Assembly: GCA_963734125.1 (NCBI GenBank)
Contig: CAVTGB010000011.1
Coordinates: forward strand, 1-64,000
Direction: 5' to 3'
Origin: DATARH01 sp963734125
Lineage (GTDB): Bacteria > Pseudomonadota > Alphaproteobacteria > ATCC43930 > CGMCC-115725
DNA: 64,000 nucleotides
Below the pieces are notes generated by a model. It saw only the letters and a program-made list of their open reading frames with translations. It did not search any database and was not told the origin of the DNA. Shown piece by piece: positions 37,670-46,422 of the stretch (the first letter of the stretch is position 1; every line of letters starts with the position of its first letter). Made by a program: the position numbers and the translations under genes.

Positions 37670-38488
37670 TTGTCTGGGCTGATGCTCGGTCTCGTCCTGG
37701 CCGGTTGTGCGGCGGAGGCTCCGCCGGCTGCGCCAACGGCGGCCGCCCAGCCCGACGACGCGCACATCCCGCCCTTCGCGCGCTGGCCCTATCAGCGCTT
37801 CTCGCGCGAGGCGGCGGTGCAGATCGCGCTGCGCGAATGGCGGGCGTTCGGCTCGACGGTGGTCTATCCGAATGAGGAGCTGCCGTACGATGCCGAGCGC
37901 ACCGACGGGCTGTGGCAGCGGGTCGGGGAATACTGGTGGCTCGGCCTGCCCTTGGGCGCCAAGGACCAGGGCTTCACCGGCATGCACGATGCGAACGGCC
38001 AGGTGTTCCCGGCCAGCCAGGACGGCAATTACGCCTGGTCGGCGGCGTTCATCGATTACGTCATGCGGATGGCCGGGGCCGGACACCGCTTTCCCTATGC
38101 GCCGACCCATGCCGACTACATCAACGCCGCACGGGACCACTCGGCGGGACAGCGGTCCGACGTCGCGATCGCCGCCGAGCGGCCGGAGCGCTACGCGCCG
38201 CAGGTTGGCGACCTGATCTGCATGTGGCGCGGCCGCCGCCAGATCCGCTTTGACGATCTGCCGGTCGACCGCTTTCCGGGGCATTGCGACATCGTCGTCG
38301 CGCATGCATCCGGGCTCGCTCGACGGGATCGGCGGCAATGTCGATAACACGGTCGGGATGTGGCACGTCCCGATCGACGGCGGACGGCCATCTCGTCCAG
38401 CCCGACGGCACCGTCGTCGACCCCGATCACCCGTGGTTCGTCGTGCATCCGCGTCGAATACGACATCAACGGCCCGGGCGCCCGGTGA
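37670..38488 (+). CDS. DUF2272 putative lipoprotein, frame interrupted near the 3' end
   Basis: A short signal ending LGLVLAGC suggests a lipoprotein (lipobox L-A-G-C), started by TTG 37670 or ATG 37682. The body has WSAAFIDYVMRMAGAGHRFPYAPTHADYINAA, typical of DUF2272, and PGHCDIVV, which looks like a cysteine/histidine pair of an NlpC/P60-like active site. Breaks near 38305, 38385 and 38450 shift the frame by single bases; the repaired C-terminus reads RVEYDINGPGAR and stops at 38486-38488. Function is unknown. Its end overlaps the end of the opposing phosphatase gene. Confidence 0.6.
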
Positions 38489-39064
38489 GCGCCCCGACAA
38501 GTTGACCGGTGAGCCGAGCGCGGCCAGCACCTCGCGGCCGCGCCCGCCATCGATCATCGCCTCGCCGAACGAACGGTTCGCGATCGAGCATGCGCCGGTA
38601 GATCGCGCCGCCGCGGCGACGATCTCGCCGTCGCGGCCCAAGAGCGCGTCGCCGAATTCGAGAATGCGCAGATTGGGCCAGGCGCGCGGCCGGATCCGCG
38701 CCACCGCTCGAGCGCCTCGCCGGCCGGCCGATCGGGATGGGCCTGCGCCAGGATCAGCGCCGCCGCGGCGGTCGAGCGCGACACCCCGGCATGGCAATGG
38801 ATCAGCAGGTGGCTGCCGGCCGGCTCGCCGAGCTCACGCCCGAATGCGAGCAGCCGCACGACATCCTCGCGCGATGGAGCGAGCTGCCCGGGCGTCGGCT
38901 CGATGATGTCGTGAAAGCGCAGGGCGAGCCGCCGATGCGGCGGGAACGACGGCAAAGGCCGGCGGGTCGGGCCAATCCGGGTCGAGGATCGACAGAACAT
39001 GGGTGACCCCGGCGGCGCAGTGCTCGTCGAGCTCGGGAATGCCGCAGATCGTCACCCGACGCAA
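38466..39064 (-). CDS. Protein tyrosine phosphatase-like protein, frame interrupted
   Basis: A ~195-residue dual-specificity-type phosphatase is reconstructed from several frames. It opens with VTICGIPELDEHCAAGVTHVLSILDPD and has the phosphatase loop LLIHCHAGVSRSTAAAA (HCxxGxSRS), with a nearby P-rich acidic segment, and ends about 38466. Breaks lie at roughly 38950, 38700 and 38600. The start may be TTG 39064 or GTG 39055. It is small and soluble. It overlaps both the DUF2272 gene end and abuts the molybdenum hydroxylase gene stop. Confidence 0.6.
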
Positions 39065-39070
39065 GTTTTC

Positions 39071-41447
39071 TCATTCAAGGCACCGGGAAGGCCGAGCACG
39101 GCGCGCGGCGATTTCGGCCGGGCGGATCGGCGTCGCGTTGAGTTCGAGCGCCGAACGGGGCCAAGGCATCGCACACCGCATTGGCGATCGCCGCCGGCGG
39201 CGCCACCGCGCCGCCCTCGCCGACGCCCTTGACGCCGAGCGGATTGAGCGGGGAGGGCGAATGCTGGTGGATGACCTCGATCGCCGGGATGTCGCTCGCA
39301 TTCGGCAGCGCGTAATCCATCAGCGTGCCGCTCAACAGCTGCCCGCCGGCATCGTAGGCGATCGCTTCGCAGAGGATGCCGCCCAGCCCTTGCGCGGTGC
39401 CGCCCATGACCTGTCCCTCGACCAGCATCGGGTTGACGACGACCCCGCAATCATGGGCGACGACGTATTTCTCGATCGCGACCCGACCGGTCTCGCGATC
39501 GACCTCGACGATCGCGGCATGGACGGCATAGCTCCAGGTGACGGTCGGCGGCTCCCAGTAATAGGTTTCCTCGAGCCCGGCCGCGACCCCCGGCGGGCGG
39601 CCGTGGTCCCAGCCCGGGCGCGCGGCCTGCGCCAGCCTGGCGAAGCTGAGCGGTGGCGCCGGGAACCCCGACGATCCCGACGCCGCCATCGCGCAGTTCG
39701 AGGTCGGCGGGGGCGCATTCCAGGAGATTGGCGGCGATCGCGAAGGCCTTCTCGCGCAGCCGCTCGCTGGCGTGGTGGATCGCCGCCGACACGGTGACCG
39801 TGCTGCGGCTCGCCATCGTGCCGAAGCCCATCGGGATCGCCGCCGTGTCGGCGAGCGAGACGACGACATCCTCGGGCCTGACCTTCCAGGCGTCGGCGAC
39901 GATCTGGGCGAAGATCGTCTCCATGCCCTGGCCCTGCGGGCAGGCGCCGGACGAGGCATAGATCTTGCCGGTCGGGTCGATGCGGACGACCGCGCCCTCG
40001 AACGGCCCGACCCCGGTGCCCTCGATATAGCAGCCGATGCCGAGCCCGAGATAGCGGCCCGTCGCGCCGCGCCTCGGCCTGGCGCCGGCGGAACGCCGCG
40101 ACCCCGCCGATCGCGGCGAGCGCCTTGTCGAGGGCGCCGGGATAATCGCCGCTGTCGTAGACGATCGGCTCGCCGTCGCGATAGATCATGCCGGCCGAAT
40201 AGGGCATCTCGTCGGCGCGGATCATGTTGCGCCGGCGCACCTCGGCCGGCTCCAGCCCGAGCGTGCGCGCCACCAGATCGACCGAGCGCTCCATCGCGAA
40301 GGCGGCTTCCGGGCGCCCGGCGCCGCGATAGGGCGCGTTCGGCACCTTGGTGGTGGCGACGATCCGGCCCGAGGCCGCGAGGTGCTCGATCTTGTAGGGG
40401 CCGGTCAGGTGGACCGCGGTGTTGTAGGCGACGCCCGAGCCGATCGGGTTCCAGGCGCCGCAATCGACGATGTAGTCGTCGCGGATCGCCAGGATGCGGC
40501 CCTCGTCGTCGAAGCCGATCTCGACATCGTGCAGCTGGTCGCGCGAATGCGTCGCGGCCATGAAATGCTCGCGCCGCTCCTCGATCCAGCGCACCGGCCG
40601 GCCGAGGCGGCGCGCGAGGAACGGGACCAGGAGATCCTCGGGGTAGGCGTGGCCCTTGCCGCCGAACCCGCCGCCGACATCGAGCGCGATGACGCGCACG
40701 CGCTCCTCGGCGAGGCCGAGGGTCGTGGCGATCTCGCGGCGCACCCAATGCACGACCTGGGTCGAGGACCAGCTCGTCACCGACCCGGTGCGCGGATCGT
40801 AGGCGCTGACGACGCCGCGGCATTCCAACGGCACCGCGGCATAGCGATGGTGGTAGAAGCGGCGCTTCAGGCGGTGCGGCGCGGCGGCGAGCACCGCCTC
40901 GGCGTCGCCCTTGCCGACCGAGAACGAGCCGATCAGGTTGGTGTCGAAGCGCTCGTGGACGAGCGGCGCGCCGGGGCGCAGCGCCGCTTCCGGGTCGACG
41001 ACCGCCGGCAGCTCGTCGAGATCGAGGGTCACCAGTTCGGCGGCGTCCTCGGCCTGATCGCGGGTCTCGGCGACGATGATCGCGACCGCTTCGCCGACAT
41101 GGCGCACCTTGTCGTGCGCCGAGCAGCGGCTGGCGCGGGTTGAGGAATTTGTGCTGGACATGGGTCGTCCATTTCTTCGGCAGCGAGATCTGGCCCTCGG
41201 GCACCGGCGGCAGCATCTGCAACAGATCGGCGCCGTTGAGCGCCGCCGCCACGCCCGGCGCCGCGGCGGCGCGCGACAGGTCGACCGCGCGGATCCGGGC
41301 ATGGGCGAGCGGGCTGCGCACCAAGACGGCATGCAGCATCCGCGGCAGCACGAGGTCGGCGACGAACTGCCCTTGCCCCGTCAACAGCCGCCGGTCCTCG
41401 CGCCGCAACAGCGAGCGGCCGACGTAAGGAGGCCCGGTGTCGCTCAT
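39071..41447 (-). CDS. Xanthine dehydrogenase family, molybdopterin-binding large subunit, frame interrupted
   Basis: A second CoxL/XdhB-type large subunit of about 790 residues. It reads VGRSLLRREDRRLLTGQGQFVADLV at the start, DVGGGFGGKGHAYPEDLL, the substrate loop APYRGAGRPEAAFAMER (form II-like, not AYxCSFR), and GVKGVGEGGAVAPPAAIANAV near the end. Breaks near 41125, 40065, 39660 and 39165 are each resolved by deleting one base, and the corrected tail ends RARPSRCLE. GGAGG lies eight bases before the ATG 41447. No small FeS or FAD subunit lies next to it. Confidence 0.85.
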
Positions 41448-41584
41448 CGCCATCCCCTCCGGTCATTCCGGGACGAGGCAGCTTGCGGGGGGAGGCAGGG
41501 GCTGTCAACGCCAGCCCCGAGGCTTATTGCGTCTGCATCCGCAGACCGCGCCGAGAGGGCGGACAGACCGCGTCGAGCGGCGTC

Positions 41585-42157
41585 CTATCCGCCGGGCTTT
41601 GACGGACGCCGCCAGCTGACGACGACGAGATACTTTGCCACATCGAGCACCTGCTGCCGGCCGGGGATGAGGCCATGGCTTGCCAGCACGTCTTCCGGGG
41701 TCCACTGCGGCACGCCTGGAAAGACCGGTCGGCCGCCGGGCAGACGCACGCCAGGTGCCCGCGACAGGTGGAAAAAATCAAAACAGTCGAGGAATACCCC
41801 GAACACGTCCGTGCCGCCGATGACGCCAACGCTGCCGTCCGGTGTCCCGATCGCGGCCAGAGCTTCGTCGAACGAGGCGCCGGCCGGGTTCCACAATAGC
41901 GCCTTGTCATTCGAAGGTTCGGGCGCGATGGCCGCGACGCGCCGGGTGAGGATCAAGCGGCGGCGCAGATGCGAACGCGGCTGCTCTTCGTCGGAGTGGC
42001 GCCCATGCACCACCACATCGACCCCGTCGAGCCCACGTTCGAAGAACCGCCGATCGGCGTCGAACTTGAGCGAACCGGGCATGATGCCCGCGTCATTCGC
42101 GAGCATCCCGTCCTCGGAGACGATAGCGTAACCTGTGATACGGCGAGGACGGGACAT
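41585..42157 (-). CDS. Dihydrofolate reductase family protein (DHFR/RibD C-terminal fold)
   Basis: This 190-residue protein has ITGYAIVSEDGMLANDAG at the N-terminus, VVVHGRHSDEE in the middle (strand and nucleotide-binding loop) and VGVIGGTDVFGVFLDCFDFFHLSR, the IGG-containing NADPH-binding region of DHFR/RibD-C proteins. It is probably an NADPH-dependent reductase. The true folate enzyme cannot be claimed because the N-terminal catalytic acid is not evident. It lies downstream of the encapsulated-ferritin gene on the same strand. Confidence 0.72.
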   Translation of the reverse strand: MSRPRRITGYAIVSEDGMLANDAGIMPGSLKFDADRRFFERGLDGVDVVVHGRHSDEEQPRSHLRRRLILTRRVAAIAPEPSNDKALLWNPAGASFDEALAAIGTPDGSVGVIGGTDVFGVFLDCFDFFHLSRAPGVRLPGGRPVFPGVPQWTPEDVLASHGLIPGRQQVLDVAKYLVVVSWRRPSKPGG

Positions 42158-42204
42158 GGGGGCTCAATTCGCGATAGGGCCGGGGTCACCAGCACAACAG
42201 GAAA

Positions 42205-42723
42205 CTATTTGGATTTATGGGCGAGCGGGATCGCCGCCTGGGGCGACAGGAGCCAGAAGGTAAAGCTTTCCTCGATGTATAGGCGTACGCGCTCGGCATC
42301 GTGGTCCAGGTAGCCGATGGCGAAATCCTGTCCGACGGTGAGCTCGAAATCCTCGCCGCGCTGCGAGAGCACGACCGCCCCGTCGACGCCCGGCGCCCAT
42401 ACGATCGGGCCGTCCGCCGCCATGGCTTCAGCGCCGCCGACTTCGTGGATTGCTCCGGCGCGGAACAGGTAGTTCTTGAGGTGCGCATCGAGGGCCGGGT
42501 CGTGCCGTCGCAGCCATTCGAGGATCATCGCGGCGTGCTCTTTTTCCTCGTCCCGGTTGTGGACCAGGATGGCTCGGAGTTCCTCGTCGTCGGTTGCCTT
42601 GGCGCGCTGATCGTACCAGTCGACCGCCTCCAGCTCCTCCATCAGCGAAGCGATCGCCCGGTGGCGGTCTATCGCCTCCGGTCCGAGTGTTGCCGCATCT
42701 TCATGCAGTGACTCGCTGGTCAT
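42205..42723 (-). CDS. EncFtn encapsulated ferritin joined to the C-terminus of an encapsulin shell protein
   Basis: A 172-residue ORF has two parts. Residues ~1-95 are an encapsulated ferritin domain: MEELEAVDWYDQRAKA and HNRDEEKEHAAMILEWLRR (E60/H63 correspond to the dimer iron-site Glu and His of EncFtn). Residues ~103-167 read IVWAPGVDGAVVLSQRGEDFEL, VGQDFAIGYLDHD and LYIEESFTFWLLSPQAAIPL, the final ~65 residues of a family 1 encapsulin. The first ~200 shell residues are missing, and so is the usual cargo-loading peptide. The ATG at 42723 has GGGAG seven bases upstream; an upstream in-frame start at 42777 exists. A natural in-frame deletion or an assembly collapse would both explain it. 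Confidence 0.8.
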   Translation of the reverse strand: MTSESLHEDAATLGPEAIDRHRAIASLMEELEAVDWYDQRAKATDDEELRAILVHNRDEEKEHAAMILEWLRRHDPALDAHLKNYLFRAGAIHEVGGAEAMAADGPIVWAPGVDGAVVLSQRGEDFELTVGQDFAIGYLDHDAERVRLYIEESFTFWLLSPQAAIPLAHKSK

Positions 42724-42773
42724 CGGAGTGCTCCCGGGTGGTTCCAATTTCGCCCGTTCGTGGGCGACAGAGT

Positions 42774-42929
42774 TCAAAACCTCCCGTAGCCGAACAGCAG
42801 ATACAGGACCAGGACTATCAGCAGAATTCCACCGATCCCGATCCCGCCGCCATAGCCGTAACGCGAATAGCCATAGCCACCGCCGCCAAGCAGCAGGACG
42901 AGCAGGATAACTAAGAGAATCAGACCCAT
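42774..42929 (-). CDS. DUF3309-type small membrane protein
   Basis: A 51-residue protein with a first hydrophobic segment GLILLVILLVLLLGG, a glycine/tyrosine-rich turn GYGYSRYGYGGGIGIGG and a second hydrophobic segment ILLIVLVLYLLFGYGRF. This is the DUF3309 pattern common in Rhizobiales. GGGAGG lies five bases before the ATG 42929. Function is unknown; such small proteins are often induced by general stress, which is inference here. It is the first of a run of tiny minus-strand membrane genes. Confidence 0.75.
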   Translation of the reverse strand: MGLILLVILLVLLLGGGGYGYSRYGYGGGIGIGGILLIVLVLYLLFGYGRF

Positions 42930-43017
42930 TTGTGCCTCCCTTGATGCGCTCGTCCCGAGCGCGACCGGCAGTCGATTGTCACATCTTCGGCGCGCCGCTC
43001 CCTGGCGGCGGGCGCCT

Positions 43018-43092
43018 TCAGTGGAAAATAAGATAGGCGATGACCAGAACCGGGAGCGGAACACCGACAAGCCACAAAATCCCGTATTTCAT
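43018..43092 (-). CDS. Micro-ORF encoding a 24-residue membrane peptide
   Basis: MKYGILWLVGVPLPVLVIAYLIFH followed by TGA is a single hydrophobic helix with a proline-containing centre. AAGGAG lies eight bases before the ATG, in a position where a spurious ORF would rarely have one. It lies between the DUF3309 and DUF883 genes on the same strand. It is too short for normal gene calling and I do not recognise a named family. Confidence 0.55.
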   Translation of the reverse strand: MKYGILWLVGVPLPVLVIAYLIFH

Positions 43093-43130
43093 CTGACTTG
43101 CTCCTTGCTGCGGCACGGCCAACAGTGAGG

Positions 43131-43481
43131 CTACTTTTTCGGCGCGGTCGCCACCCGCGATCTTCTGGGGGACGGCGCTTTGGCGTTTACCCCGCCACGG
43201 CGAAGCCACAAGCCGGCGATACACGCGAACGCGATGCCGACCAGAAGCGCGATCAATGGGCTGTCGTGGACCTGCCGCGACACCGCTCGGGTCGCGCGAC
43301 GACCCGCATCGACGGTATCCTCGGCCACTTCGCCCGCTTGCGACCACGCCTGCCGCGCCACATCGCCCGCCTGACCGGCAGCAGTGGCGGTCGCGCTGTG
43401 CACCCGTTCACCGATGGCGTTTCCGGTCTCGGTCACGCGCGACTGCAGGTCTCTCACGTGTTCCGACAGGATATCATTCAT
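43131..43481 (-). CDS. DUF883/YqjD-like membrane-anchored protein
   Basis: This 116-residue protein has a long amphipathic helical region (EHVRDLQSRVTETGNAIGERVHSATATAAGQ... with many A, T, Q and E residues), then a single membrane helix LIALLVGIAFACIAGLWLRR and a basic tail. The layout matches ElaB/YqjD (DUF883) proteins, which tether to the inner membrane by the C-terminal helix and can bind ribosomes in stationary phase in E. coli. That role is not shown here. A possible EcfG-type promoter lies 40 bp upstream. Confidence 0.7.
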   Translation of the reverse strand: MNDILSEHVRDLQSRVTETGNAIGERVHSATATAAGQAGDVARQAWSQAGEVAEDTVDAGRRATRAVSRQVHDSPLIALLVGIAFACIAGLWLRRGGVNAKAPSPRRSRVATAPKK

Positions 43482-43520
43482 AATCTTACCTGTTATTGCT
43501 GTGGGCTGCGTCGGTTGATA

Positions 43521-43545
43521 AACCCCGCGTAAAAAACTCCGTTCC
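43521..43545 (-). promoter_or_regulatory. Candidate EcfG-type (general stress sigma) promoter
   Basis: On the minus strand GGAAC (43545-43541) is followed after 16 bases by GGTT (43524-43521), close to the consensus GGAAC-N16-17-CGTT used by the EcfG sigma factor in alphaproteobacteria. The -10 box has one mismatch. It lies about 40 bases before the DUF883 start. One match of this length can arise by chance. Confidence 0.35.
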
Positions 43546-43755
43546 CTAGCGCTTGGTCTTCTCCGTCGTGGTGGTCGTCGTCACGCTTCCGGCGGGGGCC
43601 GGCGCCGAAATCGTCGTCTTTTGGGTCGTCGTTTTGGTGCCGATAGAACCTAAATTTTCTCCGGAATACAAAAAAACGCCCAACCCAATGGCGACCACCA
43701 AGCCGCCGACAACGAAGTATAGGCCACCATTGCCGGTGCGCGGGCTCTCAGACAT
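43546..43755 (-). CDS. Small single-span membrane protein of unknown function
   Basis: This 69-residue protein has a short polar start, a membrane helix (GLYFVVGGLVVAIGLGVFLYSG) and a tail rich in Thr, Lys, Ala and Pro (TTTQKTTISAPAPAGSVTTTTTTEKTKR). I do not recognise a family. It is the furthest upstream of five small minus-strand genes of similar kind, which together look like an envelope-stress set. Confidence 0.6.
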   Translation of the reverse strand: MSESPRTGNGGLYFVVGGLVVAIGLGVFLYSGENLGSIGTKTTTQKTTISAPAPAGSVTTTTTTEKTKR

Positions 43756-44145
43756 TTAAATCTCCACGACCTTTGTTGACGCGACGATGCCATCCACAAC
43801 ATACAATGGGTGCGAACGAATTCTTACGGTAGGATCGGAATATACCTATAAAAATGCCGATTTAAGATAACACCCTATATTGTCTTGGAATTTGAGCAGT
43901 TATGGCGGGATGCCACCCTGTAATTGCGCGAAGGCAACTCTGGCCCGCGGCGGCCGATGGCGTGCCGAACGGAAGCCCGAAGCGGTCTGCGATGGGCGTC
44001 GGCGGTGGCGGTTACTTGCCGGGTGTAATCATCGCGCTTCGCGACCGCACGGGCACGGTGCCTCCTTTGAGACGGCCGCTACGTGGCCTCCTCAGGAACA
44101 CCCGCAGGGGGGCGTGGCGAAGGACGCACCGTTTTTCCGAGCGAA
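43756..44145. other. Intergenic region, no gene recognised
   Basis: About 390 bases between the 69-residue membrane protein gene and the VOC gene, both on the minus strand. The left third is AT-rich and probably carries the promoter for the small-membrane-gene run. The rest is GC-rich with no recognisable protein in any frame and no strong hairpin. Confidence 0.45.
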
Positions 44146-45072
44146 CTACCTGACTTCAACCAGCTCGATCGCCTCGCGACTCGGGCCTTCGAGCATCACC
44201 GCGCGGGTGGCGCCGAGCTTGTAGGGGCCGTCGAGGAAGGTGACGCCTTCGTCCTTGAGCTTCAGGGTCCAGGCGTCGAGATCGCCGACCGAGAGGCCGA
44301 TATGGTCCTGCATCTGGCCGCGGCTGGGGACAAGCGGTTCCCGGCCCTGGTTCATGTACCAGGTGAGGACGACGTCGCCGAACTCGACGCCGGCGCGAGG
44401 GCTGCGGAACATCCCCTCGCGGTTGAGCGCCGGCCAGGTGCGGTCGGCGCCGCGCTCGACCCGGCAATTGTCGTCGCCGAGGTCGGTGTCGGCAAAGCCC
44501 TGGCGCACCGGCGCGTTGAGATGCTTTTTGTACCAGAGGAGCGCGCAGAACGGCTGCTCGTGCCACATATGGACATGGTTGAAGCGCTCGGCAGGGTAGT
44601 CGCCGGCGATCTCGAAGAGGGCGTCCTCGGGGCCACCCGACATATAGGCGAACCCGCCCTTGCGGGTCGGCTGGACGCCGTCCCGCTTGGCGTCGGCGAT
44701 CTGCGCCCTGGTGAGCCCGAGCGTATTGCCGATCGATGGCCAGGTGTCGCTGCTGATCAGGACCGAGCCGCCCTCTTCGCTCGTATAGAGCGGGCGCATC
44801 GTGACCTCGGCGCGCTCCTTGAAGGCGGCGACGGTTGCCTGCAAATCGCCGACATGCCAGCCGAAATGCCATATCGCGCTCTGTGGGCTTGTCGGCGGCG
44901 GCACGGCGACCTTGTCGAACAGCACCAAGACATTGTTCGGCGAGTGGAGGGCGGCGATCCCGCCCCAGCTGCCCTTCTTCGTGCTCGGGAACAGGCGCGT
45001 ATAAAACGCGATCGCGGCGTCGGGATCGACCGAGTTCAGGTGCAGATGGTGGAAGCCGGGGGTTGGCAGCAT
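44146..45072 (-). CDS. VOC-family dioxygenase-like protein
   Basis: This 308-residue protein has two vicinal-oxygen-chelate modules. The first begins GFHHLHLNSVDPDAAIAFYTRLFP and the second includes RFNHVHMWHEQPFCALLWYKKHL. QDHIGLSVGDLD and the C-terminal LEGPSREAIELVEV provide further metal-binding His and Glu positions, as in extradiol dioxygenases and related glyoxalase-fold enzymes. The substrate is unknown; nearby catabolic genes (acylase, thiolase, amidohydrolases) make a degradative role plausible. Confidence 0.8.
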   Translation of the reverse strand: MLPTPGFHHLHLNSVDPDAAIAFYTRLFPSTKKGSWGGIAALHSPNNVLVLFDKVAVPPPTSPQSAIWHFGWHVGDLQATVAAFKERAEVTMRPLYTSEEGGSVLISSDTWPSIGNTLGLTRAQIADAKRDGVQPTRKGGFAYMSGGPEDALFEIAGDYPAERFNHVHMWHEQPFCALLWYKKHLNAPVRQGFADTDLGDDNCRVERGADRTWPALNREGMFRSPRAGVEFGDVVLTWYMNQGREPLVPSRGQMQDHIGLSVGDLDAWTLKLKDEGVTFLDGPYKLGATRAVMLEGPSREAIELVEVR

Positions 45073-45183
45073 CGGGCGCCCTCCTGCGGGGAAATTTCAC
45101 CTCACTATGCGCGCCGCATCGCGGAAATCAACACCCCGCGACATCGTCTGGGGCGGTGCGGCAGGTCGCGACGAGCCAAGTCT

Positions 45184-45377
45184 TCACCACGGAGAGACAG
45201 AGGGCACGGAGGTTAAAAATAATAAATTATGTCATCCCGGCGAAAGCCGGGACCCATTAATCCGCCGCTGAGGCGTTGAAGAATGGATCCGGCTTTCGCC
45301 GGGGATGACAATTTAAGATGCGAGAATCTTCGACGTGATTAAACCTTGCTCCGTGACCTCCGTGCCTCCGTGGTAAA
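45184..45377. repeat. Nested inverted repeats
   Basis: The outer arm ACCACGGAG...GGCACGGAGG near 45187-45213 is mirrored by CCTCCGTGCCTCCGTGGT at 45358-45375. Inside it GTCATCCCGGCGAAAGCCGG at 45231 is mirrored by CCGGCTTTCGCCGGGGATGAC at 45290-45310. This accounts for most of the 320-bp gap 45073-45392 and looks like one dispersed repeat inserted in another. Confidence 0.6.
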
Positions 45378-45392
45378 ACCGGCTTTTCTAGA

Positions 45393-45907
45393 TCACACGA
45401 TCACCTCCGGCACCACCAGGAATAGACAGGTGTCTTCGGTGGTCTGGCCGGCGGCGGTGATGAGGGCGTGCGCCTGGCCGCGGTGGTGGGTCTGGTGGTT
45501 GAAGAAATGGGTGACGAGGAGGCGCTTGGGGGCGCTGATCTCGCGCCCGGCGGCGCCGCTGAACCAGGTGAGATCGACGTTGAGCCAGGCTTCGTCGACC
45601 TTTGCCGCCCAGCGCGAGATGTCGGCGTCGCCCTTTTTGCGCGCCGCGCACAGTTCGGCCCAATCCTCGATGAAATGGTCGCTCTGTTTGATCGGCGTCT
45701 GCGGCCGCGGCCAATCGTCGAAGCGGCTCATCCACTGCGCTGTCGCCCCACAAGATGTGGACGAGCGTGCCGTGGATCGAATGCCAGAAGGCGCCTCGGT
45801 CGGCCCGCCGCTCGGCGTCTGACAGGCGCTTGGCGGCGTCGTAGAGGCGCCGGTTCATCTCGGCGTTGTAGTGCCGCCATCGTGCGGACATAGGCGGGAG
45901 TGATCAT
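45393..45907 (-). CDS. DinB-family protein, frame interrupted
   Basis: This ~165-residue protein has the DinB/YfiT four-helix bundle. It starts MITPAYVRTM, continues NAEMNRRLYDAAKRLSDAERRADRGAFWHSIHGTLVHILWGD (first metal His) and ends with RLLVTHFFNHQTHHRGQAHALI, the second histidine motif. The ATG at 45907 has GAGGTGA seven bases upstream. Breaks near 45880 and 45737 each need one base removed. DinB proteins are probably metal-dependent transferases that use small thiols; no specific substrate is indicated. Confidence 0.78.
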
Positions 45908-46007
45908 CGCTCACCTCTCTTGTGCAGTGCAGCACAAGTCTTGTTTGCCGCAACCGGGGGCACAGGTCAAACTCTCGCCTCGTGGCAATCAGGGAGGAGT
46001 TGAGGCG

Positions 46008-46418
46008 ATGCCCGAGGGACAGCGCGCGCGGCCACAGCCGACGCCCGAGACGATGCATTTCTGGGAGGGCACGCGGGCGGGCGAACTGCGCCTGCAGCGC
46101 TGCGATTCCTGCCACAAGGTCTATTTCCCGCCGCGCCCGTTCTGCCCGCATTGCGCGGCGCGCGAGGTCAGCGTCTTCCGGGCCAGCGGCCGCGGCCGGC
46201 TCTACAGCTATGTGATCCATCACCGGCCGGTGCCGGGCTTCACCCCGCCCTACGCGATCGCCGTCGTCGAACTCGACGAGGGGCCGCGCATGATGACCAA
46301 CATCGTCGAGTGCCCGCAGACCCCCGAGGCGCTGATCCTCGACATGCCGCTCGAAGTCGCCTTCGAGAAGATCGACGACGAGATCACGCTTCCCCTGTTC
46401 CGTCCGGCGAAAGGTTGA
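46008..46418 (+). CDS. DUF35 OB-fold protein with zinc ribbon (thiolase partner)
   Basis: This 136-residue protein has an N-terminal rubredoxin-like zinc ribbon with CDSCHKVYFPPRPFCPHC (two CxxC pairs) and a C-terminal OB fold. This is the acyl-CoA-associated DUF35 family. Such proteins form complexes with thiolase-like partners, for example the Ltp2-type aldolases of side-chain degradation, where they help acyl-CoA binding. The ATG follows GAGG and the next gene, a thiolase, starts four bases after its stop. The pair is therefore very likely one functional unit. Confidence 0.85.
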   Translation: MPEGQRARPQPTPETMHFWEGTRAGELRLQRCDSCHKVYFPPRPFCPHCAAREVSVFRASGRGRLYSYVIHHRPVPGFTPPYAIAVVELDEGPRMMTNIVECPQTPEALILDMPLEVAFEKIDDEITLPLFRPAKG

Positions 46419-46422
46419 GCCG

